64,000 bases of DNA from Pinibacter soli (GTDB taxonomy: Bacteria; Bacteroidota; Bacteroidia; Chitinophagales; Chitinophagaceae). Positions 42,316 through 50,507 of this stretch are shown here, in pieces. How positions within the stretch are numbered: the stretch's first letter is position 1; the number at the start of each line of letters is the position of its first letter. The position numbers and the translations under genes are program-made. The notes beneath the pieces were generated by a model. The model made no database searches. It saw nothing but the letters and a program-made list of their open reading frames with translations, and was not told where the DNA came from. Location: positions 1,406,155-1,470,154 of the forward strand of contig NZ_JASBRG010000007.1 in the NCBI RefSeq assembly GCF_029961145.1, written 5' to 3'.

Positions 42316-43593
42316 ATGAAATCAATTTATCTCTCGGCTTTGTTTGCAGTATTAGCGGTAAGTATTTTCTTATTTTCTTCGTGCCAAAAAGAAGCCTCAG
42401 CAACAAACAATCAGATTCCAGACAATTCCATTAAATTATCGTCTCAAAGTCCAGTGGCGATTTCAAATGCAATAGGCGTATGGCATTCCCAACGTGTTAC
42501 AGGCACAGTCCCTGCTAGTAACAAATCTACTGACCTAAAAATTAATGGCCTTAAAACGGAACATATACAAGCCATTGCTGGTAGCTACGGTTACATAAAA
42601 CCCATTGTAGAGTCCGGAGATGTGGCCGGCTATTATGTACAGGTGGAAGGAGCTACGGATTATTTTAAAGTGGACTATACAATGCCAAGAAAAACGTCTG
42701 CTATAAGCAACAACCATTCGTCAATTTCAACGGCAAGCATTGCTGGTCAAGGACAAAAACGACAACTACCCACCACCCGCTCGCCATTTAGTGTTATGGG
42801 CTATGATGACAATAATAATGACAGCGCTATAGTCATTACATTGCCTGCCAATATTAAAGCTCCGGACACTGTTTGCGTAAAGTATTGGGCATTTGATGCA
42901 TTCGGAGCGGTAAGCAATCCTGTCACTACTTGTATTTATATTAACTATCTAGGAACGGATGAAAATAGTGCATGGATGGACGGAACATGGGAACTTAAAC
43001 ATTCGCAGTTGTTTGTTGATGGACAATTGTATAAAGAAATGCTTATGACCTATGATAAATGGACAATGGACTTATTTCATCAGCGTTATGTCTATTATAA
43101 GCAAGGAGATTCCTTGTTGCGAGTACAGCTTTTCACGGACGATTACATGTATAACAGTTTTGATTATCTCTATGATGGGAAGCCTATAACTATTCCTAGA
43201 AAATTCGATCCACAGCTATCAACTTTGGAGCTAGGTGGTGATTCGGCTTATTGGAAGACCTTCCAGATAGCTTTGACATCAAAAGGTAACTACGAAAGGC
43301 TTTTAATGCATAAAGAAAAAATAGTAGATTTTAAAAACTCTTCCATTCAAAAGCTAAATTTTACCGAAGGTCAATTTATAAACGAATCCTATAAAGGTTC
43401 CTGGAGTTATAACAACATCACTCAGCAGCTTTTAACAATAGACGAAAGTTTCAATACCGATGGGAGTTCCGCCGGAATCGAAGCAGACAGCGCCAAGATC
43501 AATAAGTTATCAAGCACTAAGTTTGATATGGTAATTGAAGAGTTTTATGACAGGAAAAAATACAAATGGGTTAATACATATGAAAAGCAATAA
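42316..43593 (+). CDS. Lipoprotein of unknown function
   Basis: A 425-residue protein with a lipoprotein signal (FLFSSC, Cys23). After a Ser/Asn-rich linker come beta-rich segments, including an Ig-like stretch (ITLPANIKAPDTVCVKYWAFDAFGAVSNPVTTCIYINYL, about residues 175-215) and a C-terminal part of about 200 residues with DGTWELKHSQLFVDGQLYKE and later GSWSYNNITQQLLTI that recalls lipocalin-like sensor folds in Bacteroidetes lipoproteins. No named family is recognised. It is followed by a strong terminator and is divergent from an AraC regulator. Confidence 0.7.
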   Translation: MKSIYLSALFAVLAVSIFLFSSCQKEASATNNQIPDNSIKLSSQSPVAISNAIGVWHSQRVTGTVPASNKSTDLKINGLKTEHIQAIAGSYGYIKPIVESGDVAGYYVQVEGATDYFKVDYTMPRKTSAISNNHSSISTASIAGQGQKRQLPTTRSPFSVMGYDDNNNDSAIVITLPANIKAPDTVCVKYWAFDAFGAVSNPVTTCIYINYLGTDENSAWMDGTWELKHSQLFVDGQLYKEMLMTYDKWTMDLFHQRYVYYKQGDSLLRVQLFTDDYMYNSFDYLYDGKPITIPRKFDPQLSTLELGGDSAYWKTFQIALTSKGNYERLLMHKEKIVDFKNSSIQKLNFTEGQFINESYKGSWSYNNITQQLLTIDESFNTDGSSAGIEADSAKINKLSSTKFDMVIEEFYDRKKYKWVNTYEKQ

Positions 43594-43614
43594 ATAAGGC
43601 TTTAATAAGATTAT

Positions 43615-43649
43615 AAAAAATCCACGAAAGTTTTCCGTGGATTTTTTGT
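43615..43649 (+). terminator. Strong Rho-independent terminator
   Basis: AAAATCCACG and CGTGGATTTT form the stem around AAAGTTTTC, with T residues after it and A residues before it, so it can work in both directions. It lies about 25 bases after the lipoprotein stop codon. Confidence 0.9.
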
Positions 43650-44202
43650 ATTTGTCAATGTCTAATACGCTATTGTTTTAACTAGTTTCTACAACTAAAA
43701 GTCATTCCTTACATCCCCTTCAGTAATCCCAATCTACACCATGAAACGCAACCTATATCTTATCGAAGCTTAAACTACAGTTGGCGGTTGGGCTTTGCCG
43801 GGCTCCAGGAGCTTTGATTACGTCGATCATCAAAACACGCACGTCGTGCATTTACTTGTTCATCACAATGAACTTAAATAAATAGTTTGCTGTCTTATTT
43901 ATTTACTCTGCATTTATCAAAAACTATTACAAGCTTATTGCCAACACTCAACATTTTCTGTCTTCAATACCCATATTAATTAACGATTTTAATAACATCC
44001 CGGACATGGCTTTGACCCCTATTCTCCTAACGAAGTACTTAAGGGTTGCATTCCGGGCAGAAGTAGATTTGAATAAGGAACAAGCCAACCAGCTGTTTGA
44101 TTGTTTCGGTTGTGGGCTGGCCATATTCCTTAAGAAAAAGGACAAGCCTACCCTCCTGCTTTGTAGAAGGATCACAAACCAGATACTATAAGGTATATTT
44201 CT
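43650..44202. other. Gap without a convincing gene
   Basis: The 553-base gap contains short hairpins such as GCACGTCGTGC near 43844. A 61-codon frame at 44006-44191 (MALTPILLTKYLRVAFRAEV...) has no recognisable family and no clear ribosome-binding site; I do not call it a gene. Confidence 0.4.
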
Positions 44203-47200
44203 CTACTGTATTAACACCACAGTACCTTTTAATATTATAGGTTGACTGTCATTTTCTTTTTTGTATTTTATTACCCATACATAGGTAGCACTGTTTGCCG
44301 GCCTTCCATTGAAATACCCGTTCCAGCCGTTTGCAGGGTTATTGCTTTCAAATATACGTGCACCCCAACGGTTAAATATCTGCAAATTATAGGCGGCCAT
44401 TTTACCACACCGAACAGGTTTAAATACATCATTTTTCCCATCGAAATTAGGCGTAAACGCGGTGGGCATTTCTATATCACATCTACTTTCGAGACTGCTT
44501 AAAACAACGTCCAGGTCTGAGCTGCATCCGTTTTCGCCTGTTACTCTAACAGTATAAATCCCTTCAGACAAGCTGGCAAACACACCTGAAGATTGCCTAA
44601 GGCCAGAGATGAGTTCCCAGTATTGCCCGACATTATCATCTGCGGCTTTTACTTCAAAAGAGCCTTTTATGTAGCCGAAACAAGTCGGTTCGGTTTTACC
44701 GACTAAGATTAATTGTGGCTTTGCTTTTACGATGGCAGTAACCCGCACTTTATCACTCTCGCAACCGGCGGCAGATTTGCTTGTACCATAATATACATAA
44801 AAAGCAGCTTTCTCTGTTGTAATCTCTGGTGCGCCCCCTAGTAATTTTCCGGTACTATCGTACCATTGCACATTTGTACCTATGGCATTTAATCTGTTCA
44901 TGTTGTCACCCATGCACACTTCCATGTCGTTTGCAACTGGTATAGGTGCTAAAGGCAATACGGTTATGGTAATGGTATCACTATACTCTGTGGTGGTTGC
45001 ATCCGTTACACCACGTCTGTAATAAGTAGTTGTGCTCAACTTATTGGGCGCATACATTGTATTGATGGCTCCAGCAATATTGATAAAATTAATGTTATCC
45101 ATAGATGATTGCCATTGGTAGTAGTAGCTGCCGGAGCCGCCTGTGGCCACACTTACAGACTGCAGGGCGTTTGGAGTGAAGTTGCTACACGTGGTTTGAC
45201 TTGCCGCTATTTTACCAGCTGTTAATGCAGCAACAACTGCGTCTTTTACTTCAATGCTTACGCTATTGGTTTGAGCCGCCGGACAACCCAAATCCGTGCT
45301 AACCATAAGGCGGTAAAACATAATACCGGGCGTTGCGACTGGTGTGAAAGAATTAGTAGTTGCACCTGCAATATCTGTAAAATTAATATTGTCAGCAGAT
45401 GACTGCCATTGATAACCGTAGTTGCCGTCACCACTTGCGGCTGTTTCTTCCGTTAATGCAGTAACCGTTCCGCCGGCGACTACAACCTGGCTGTTGCCAA
45501 TTGCACCAGCATTTATCTGCGGCAACACAGTTATTGTAGCAGTATCACTGTATAAAGTCGTAGCAGCATCCGCAACCTTTCTTCGGTAGTAAGTAGTAAC
45601 GTTTAATGCCAAAGGCGAATAATCAGTATTGTTAGCCCCGGAGATATTAATAAAATTAATATTATCATTAGATAACTGCCATTGGTAAGAGAGACTTCCT
45701 GTACCGCCTGCAGCTGCGATTACAGACAGTAATGCATTGGGTATAGAACCAGCGCATACCGTTTGGCTTGCGGCTATGAACCCTCCAATTAATGGCGTGG
45801 CGGAGATATCTTTCACTTCTATGTTCACACTATTGCTGTACGCTACGGGACAACTGCCGGAACTTACTGCACGCCTGTAGTAGATAATGCCGGGCATTAC
45901 TGGTGGTGTAAATGAGACATTGGCAGCACCAGCTATATCCGTAAAGTTAATATTGTCAGTACATGACTGCCATTGATAACCGTAGTTACCACCACCACTT
46001 GCGGCTGTTGTTTCTGTTAAGGCACTAATCGTTCCGCCGGAGGCTATTACCTGGCTGTTGCCTATTATACCCGCATTTATCTGCGGCAGCACTGTTATTG
46101 TAACAATGTTGCTGTACACAGTAGTGGCAGCATCCGCAACCTTTCTTCGGTAGTAAGTAGTGACACTTAATGCTAAAGGCGAATAGTCAGTAGTGTTAGC
46201 TCCGGAGATATTTATAAAATTAATATTATCGGTAGATAACTGCCATTGGTATTTGAGGCTTCCAGTTCCGCCAACTGCCGTGTTTAGCGACACCAATGCG
46301 TCAGGTACAGACCCCGCGCATATAGTTTGGCTTGCCGCTATAGATCCTCCAGTCAATGGCGTGGATGACATGCCTTTCACTTCTATGCTTACACTATTGC
46401 TGTACGCCGCAGGACAACTACCGGAACTTACTACACGCCGATAGTAGATAATACTAGGCGTTGCTGGTGGGGTAAATGAGATACTCGTAGCACCCGCAAT
46501 ATTGGTAAAACTAATATTATCGACAGATGATTGCCACTGGTAACGGTAGTTGCCGCCACCGCTTGCGGCTGTTGTTTCCGTTAATGCACTAACCGCTCCG
46601 CCGGGTGCTGTAACCTGGCTGTTGCCTATTGCACCTGCATTTACTTGAGGCAATACTGTTATTGTAACCGTGTTGCTGTACATTGTAGTGGTAGCATCGG
46701 TTACTCGGCGCCTGTAGTAAGTAGTGGTGCTTAATGCATTGGGAGTGTACACAGTATTTAGGGCACCGGTAATATTGGTAAAAATATTGTTATCCGCAGA
46801 TGACTGCCACTGGTAAGTGAGGCTTCCAGTGCCGCCTGCCGCTGTACTTACAGACACCAACGTGTTAGGTACAGACCCGACACATATGGTTTGACTTGCT
46901 GCTATAGATCCTGCAGTTAATGGCGTGGATGACACTCCTTTCACTTCTATGCTTACACTATTGCTGTACGCTGCAGGACAACTGCCGGAGCTCACTACAT
47001 GCCGATAGTACATAACGCCGGGGGTTGCCATTGGAGTAAATGAGATATCGTACGCCCCGGCAATATCCGTAAAATTGACATTGTCGGTGGATGATTGCCA
47101 TCCGTAATAATAGCTGCCGTTACCACCACTTGGTGGTGCTGTTTCTGTTAATGGTGCTATAGTCCCGCTGCCCGCTGTTATCACCTGGCTGCTGCCTATT

Positions 47201-49053
47201 GTACCCGCATTTATTTGCGGCTGCATTGTTACGGTAACGATATTACTCGTGCTGCTACAAGAGTTATTTGCAGTTACGGCTCTCCTGAAATATGTTGTTG
47301 CACCAAGCTCACCGGGCTGGTATGTTTTATCGGTTGCGCCGGGAATGGCTGTAAAATTTATCTTATCGATAGATGATTGCCATTGGAGGAGGCTACCACC
47401 GCTGGAAGCCGAATATTCTTCTAGCAAATTAGGCTTACCTATACCGCATAATATTTGATCTTGTTTAACGGTGCCTGCTCCCGGAGATGGCTTTATTTGT
47501 ACATAATAATTGGCTTGGCGACTTTCACATTTTCCGGGATCTGTATACGTAAATTGATATTCATTTACCCCAGCCATCAATTTATATATTGTTGGGGGAG
47601 TCGTACCTAAATAAAATGTTTTGTTACTATACCATTTTGTATTAGCTGCTGTAGGCATAGGTAATGGAGTAAAGTTCGCTTCCTGGCAAAAATATAGCGA
47701 GTCTGATAGAGACGCTTTTGTAGTATCCTTAATGGTAATACTTTTAAGAACTGTATCTGCACAACCAGCATCGCTTAAAGCAATTAACCTGACAGTGTAC
47801 GCATCTTTCGGGTTGGTGTATGTATGTTTAGGCGATTCTGCTGTGATTGTGCTGCCATCACCAAAATCCCATAAGTATGTAAGGGTATTTTTATCATTGT
47901 ATGTGCCCGCGGTAGTATAGTTTGTAAATGAAACTTCGGATCCTATGCATCCGCTTACAATACTTTTGAAATCGGCAGTAATAGTTTGTACACGGGAACT
48001 AACATTTACCTGCAAAGTAGTTATGTTGCTACAAGTGCTCGCGTTAAGGTAACCAAATGGATACATTTTTAATGTGTAGTTACCTTGCACAACTTCTAGT
48101 TTTCTGTTTGTTGAAACAGGCGTGCCGGGGTTGCCTGTGGAATACCATTCGTATGATTGAAACAAATCCGGTGCAACTAAAGTATGAGTACTCATCTGCT
48201 TGCAAAAGGGTTTATTAACCTGTATTATACCTGTATTATCAGGTGCTATATCTGTCCCATCAACATTTATTGATAACGGAGCAAATGGATAGCAATCCGC
48301 ATCAAAATAAACATAACCCTTGTGTGCATTTGCTACACAGGCAGATGCTGTAACTTCCAGCGTTATCGTTTGGCCTGTATATTGCCTTAAATCGAAAGCA
48401 AGCACTTTCCAACCTGTATAACTGAGAAAAAAAGATTTCTCATTCCAAACAACTCCATCACCCTTTGGAAAAGGCATTGTATCGTTAATATAATCAACAT
48501 AAAAAAGAGGGTTTAAGCAATTTTCGCTCGGTACGTGCATATCTACTGTGGAACAAGCTAATTCAACTCCTTTATTATCTTTCAGTTTTATGGAGAAATA
48601 TGGCTGTTGTTTACAATCGTGAGGGGCAGAAGCCCCTAATACTCCTGCATAATCAACCATTAATAAAGGCTGGGCAGGGTCTACTGTAAAACTATTGGAG
48701 GCTCTGTAAACACCATGGGGGTCATGTGAAGGAATCGTACTGTCTCCTGTTGCGTACACTGAATCAAATCCCAGCCGTAAACTGTACCTGCTTTTGTTAT
48801 AATTATCTATGGGGTAAGCAGTGAGTGCAGTTATATTCACATCCTTCAAGCCGGTGGTTTTATCTATAACAGATATCCCTTTGGTGGGCTGAACAGGAAC
48901 AAGGCTGCAACACTGGCCCAAGGTTACGTCACCTGCAGAAAAAACCCATTTGGTGGTATTGCCGGTTTCAAAACTTAAATTATTCAGGTTGCTTTGTGCA
49001 AAAATTACGTTATAAAACAGGAATAAGGTTAGGGTTATTATTATTTGTTTCAT
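44203..49053 (-). CDS. Giant repetitive surface protein with gliding-motility C-terminal domain
   Basis: Start set at ATG 49053 (MKQIIITLTLFLFYNVIFAQ, a clean signal peptide), giving 1616 residues. The N-terminal 280 residues form a beta-rich ligand-binding-like part, then a PKD domain (about residues 365-455: FKSIVSGCIGSEVSFTNYTTAGTYNDKNTLTYLWDFGDGSTITAESPKHTYTNP), then Ig-like YQWQSS repeats (listed separately), then the type IX secretion sorting domain of the gliding-motility CTD class (CDIEMPTAFTPNFDGKNDVFKPV...IFNRWGARIFESNNPANGWNGYFNG...GTYVWVIKYK-like). The last part directs export through the T9SS and attachment to the cell surface. It is likely an adhesin or gliding-related surface protein. 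Confidence 0.88.
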   Translation of the reverse strand: MKQIIITLTLFLFYNVIFAQSNLNNLSFETGNTTKWVFSAGDVTLGQCCSLVPVQPTKGISVIDKTTGLKDVNITALTAYPIDNYNKSRYSLRLGFDSVYATGDSTIPSHDPHGVYRASNSFTVDPAQPLLMVDYAGVLGASAPHDCKQQPYFSIKLKDNKGVELACSTVDMHVPSENCLNPLFYVDYINDTMPFPKGDGVVWNEKSFFLSYTGWKVLAFDLRQYTGQTITLEVTASACVANAHKGYVYFDADCYPFAPLSINVDGTDIAPDNTGIIQVNKPFCKQMSTHTLVAPDLFQSYEWYSTGNPGTPVSTNRKLEVVQGNYTLKMYPFGYLNASTCSNITTLQVNVSSRVQTITADFKSIVSGCIGSEVSFTNYTTAGTYNDKNTLTYLWDFGDGSTITAESPKHTYTNPKDAYTVRLIALSDAGCADTVLKSITIKDTTKASLSDSLYFCQEANFTPLPMPTAANTKWYSNKTFYLGTTPPTIYKLMAGVNEYQFTYTDPGKCESRQANYYVQIKPSPGAGTVKQDQILCGIGKPNLLEEYSASSGGSLLQWQSSIDKINFTAIPGATDKTYQPGELGATTYFRRAVTANNSCSSTSNIVTVTMQPQINAGTIGSSQVITAGSGTIAPLTETAPPSGGNGSYYYGWQSSTDNVNFTDIAGAYDISFTPMATPGVMYYRHVVSSGSCPAAYSNSVSIEVKGVSSTPLTAGSIAASQTICVGSVPNTLVSVSTAAGGTGSLTYQWQSSADNNIFTNITGALNTVYTPNALSTTTYYRRRVTDATTTMYSNTVTITVLPQVNAGAIGNSQVTAPGGAVSALTETTAASGGGNYRYQWQSSVDNISFTNIAGATSISFTPPATPSIIYYRRVVSSGSCPAAYSNSVSIEVKGMSSTPLTGGSIAASQTICAGSVPDALVSLNTAVGGTGSLKYQWQLSTDNINFINISGANTTDYSPLALSVTTYYRRKVADAATTVYSNIVTITVLPQINAGIIGNSQVIASGGTISALTETTAASGGGNYGYQWQSCTDNINFTDIAGAANVSFTPPVMPGIIYYRRAVSSGSCPVAYSNSVNIEVKDISATPLIGGFIAASQTVCAGSIPNALLSVIAAAGGTGSLSYQWQLSNDNINFINISGANNTDYSPLALNVTTYYRRKVADAATTLYSDTATITVLPQINAGAIGNSQVVVAGGTVTALTEETAASGDGNYGYQWQSSADNINFTDIAGATTNSFTPVATPGIMFYRLMVSTDLGCPAAQTNSVSIEVKDAVVAALTAGKIAASQTTCSNFTPNALQSVSVATGGSGSYYYQWQSSMDNINFINIAGAINTMYAPNKLSTTTYYRRGVTDATTTEYSDTITITVLPLAPIPVANDMEVCMGDNMNRLNAIGTNVQWYDSTGKLLGGAPEITTEKAAFYVYYGTSKSAAGCESDKVRVTAIVKAKPQLILVGKTEPTCFGYIKGSFEVKAADDNVGQYWELISGLRQSSGVFASLSEGIYTVRVTGENGCSSDLDVVLSSLESRCDIEMPTAFTPNFDGKNDVFKPVRCGKMAAYNLQIFNRWGARIFESNNPANGWNGYFNGRPANSATYVWVIKYKKENDSQPIILKGTVVLIQ
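44950..47240 (-). repeat. Four-unit tandem Ig-like repeat within the giant surface protein
   Basis: Two alternating modules of about 90 residues each, A (INAGxIGNSQV ... YQWQSSxDN ... FTPxATPGIIYYRRxVSSGSCPAAYSNSVSIEVK) and B (GSIAASQTICAGSVPNALxSV ... YQWQxSxDN ... TTYYRRxVxDATTT), occur four times with a period of about 555-585 bases. Module starts (A) lie near 47215, 46660, 46075 and 45520. Similarity is high at both protein and DNA level, which favours recombination and unit-number change. Confidence 0.85.
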
Positions 49054-49439
49054 GCGGAATGGATTAAATACAGGGTCCATATCTCCATTCATCTTGCCTG
49101 GCATCTTAAACTTCAAAATGTCTTTTCAACTTGCTTAGAATATCTCAATTCTTCAAAATAAGATGGAGCGATCTCTTGATTCTTTTGTCGCTCTAAACTA
49201 TTGCCTATTTCCAAAACACTTTTATCAAAAAAGTCATTTATTTCCAATCAAAAAAATGAAACAGCGCTAGGCTGCCTTCGCTTCTATTATCTCATTTTAG
49301 TTCGCAAAACGCATGATTGCTTTCTGTATAAAAGCACACAATGCTATTACTACACAGCAAAGCCATTCTTGAGAGCAAGCGGCTGCCGGCTATTGCTTTC
49401 AACTTGTGCGCAATGCGTTCCCGGACGTTTTAGATAACC
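49054..49439. other. Gap between surface protein and transposase fragment
   Basis: No gene recognised. The frame at 49201-49437 is Cys/Leu-rich nonsense and has no relatives that I know. The missing 5' part of the transposase is not seen here in any frame. Confidence 0.4.
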
Positions 49440-49886
49440 ATGGGTGAAAAGTATAAAGAAGGTAGGTTGATAACGGACGCCGAATCCCCAAAAAAGGAGC
49501 GGTTAGGCATGCTGATAACTGATGATGGTTCCGAAAACAAAGGCGCCGTTACAGATATGCTCGCCAAACCCGGCATGCTTTGGAAAAAGATAATTGCTCA
49601 AGTTGATATTGTACAAAGCAATAGCATGGTGGAAGCTGCTAACAAAATTATCAAACACCGTTTTTTATATAAACAGTGTATTGCCTGCCTTGCCGAACTC
49701 AAAAATAAACTTCCAGCTATTATTGAGGAGTACAATAATACGCCACTTGTTAGCTTATCGGCTTATACTCCAAACGAAGTACTCGCCGGAAAAACACCCG
49801 ACTTTAAAAGATTTGAAAAACAATTTTTCATAGCCAGAAAAAAAAGAATATCCGCTAACCAAAATGTTACGTGTGATACCTGCTAG
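49440..49886 (+). pseudogene. Transposase fragment (DDE integrase core, C-terminal part)
   Basis: A 148-codon frame from ATG 49440. It contains LITDDGSENKGAV (second Asp of the DDE triad) and IVQSNSMVEAANKIIKHRFLY (the catalytic Glu), followed by EEYNNTPLVSLSAYTPNEVLAGKTP, all typical of the rve-type transposases related to IS3/IS481. The N-terminal helix-turn-helix and the first Asp are missing, so the enzyme is inactive. No inverted repeats are seen around it. It lies next to the toxin-immunity end of the RHS locus and may mark an older insertion. Confidence 0.75.
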
Positions 49887-50103
49887 CAAATCTTCTTAAC
49901 CCAAAAGCTCTTTCACATAAAACAATCTTCTGTCGCTTTTAATAGCACGGGATTGGTATGCCTTATTGTTTACAAATCTTTTTTTTCAGAATAACTTTCC
50001 CGTTTTTTTAAGGCGACTACCCCTATTTTTTCCTTTCGAATTTTAGAAGAAATATCGAAGATTCCTCATAGACATTGCACAGCAGTGCACAGCAGTGGAT
50101 ACA

Positions 50104-50496
50104 TTAACGATAACGACCACTCCATTCCATCAGAAAAATATCTTCCAACTCACCCAACCTCTCTTTAGAAATAACACTAAATTTGAAAGAATTTATTTTT
50201 GCATATTGAAGCAAATCTTCATCAATACTAAAATTCGCGTACTTTTTTAAATAGTAAGGATAATAAATCGGCCATATAAATTCTCCATCCGTAAAATAAT
50301 CCAAATTCCCTATTGGCTTGTTTTCATTGTCGTAGATATAAGACATGACGCCAGTTAGAAAAATGCCCTTTTCTAAGTACTCGACAATTCTATTTCGAAT
50401 ATCCTGATCGTTATTTTCTGAAAACAACATTTCTTCTAAATGCTTTGCAGACCTGATATTTTCATCTTCTTCTTTAATAAATCCAACAAACTTCAT
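50104..50496 (-). CDS. Likely immunity protein of the RHS toxin
   Basis: A 130-residue acidic cytoplasmic protein without signal peptide, rich in Glu, Asp and aromatic residues (GEFIWPIYYPYYLKKYANFSIDEDLLQYAKI). It starts 11 bases after the stop of the RHS giant gene and on the same strand, the standard place of an immunity gene. Proteins with the pattern YxDGEFIWPxYxPYYLKKY...DEDLL are known to me as small putative immunity-type proteins downstream of polymorphic toxins. I cannot name an Imm family with certainty. It is expected to bind and neutralise the C-terminal toxin domain. Confidence 0.65.
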   Translation of the reverse strand: MKFVGFIKEEDENIRSAKHLEEMLFSENNDQDIRNRIVEYLEKGIFLTGVMSYIYDNENKPIGNLDYFTDGEFIWPIYYPYYLKKYANFSIDEDLLQYAKINSFKFSVISKERLGELEDIFLMEWSGRYR

Positions 50497-50507
50497 AATA
50501 GTTAGAT

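Noticed and set aside
44006-44191. 61-codon frame MALTPILLTKYLRVAF...
   Set aside because: No recognisable family, ribosome site or neighbour relation; lies in a non-coding gap.
44950-47240. Regular 560-base period as possible tandem gene duplication or CRISPR
   Set aside because: The period lies within one open reading frame and encodes alternating Ig-like modules of a single protein.
49201-49437. 78-codon frame before the transposase fragment
   Set aside because: Odd composition rich in Cys and Tyr, no match to the missing transposase N-terminus in this or other frames.
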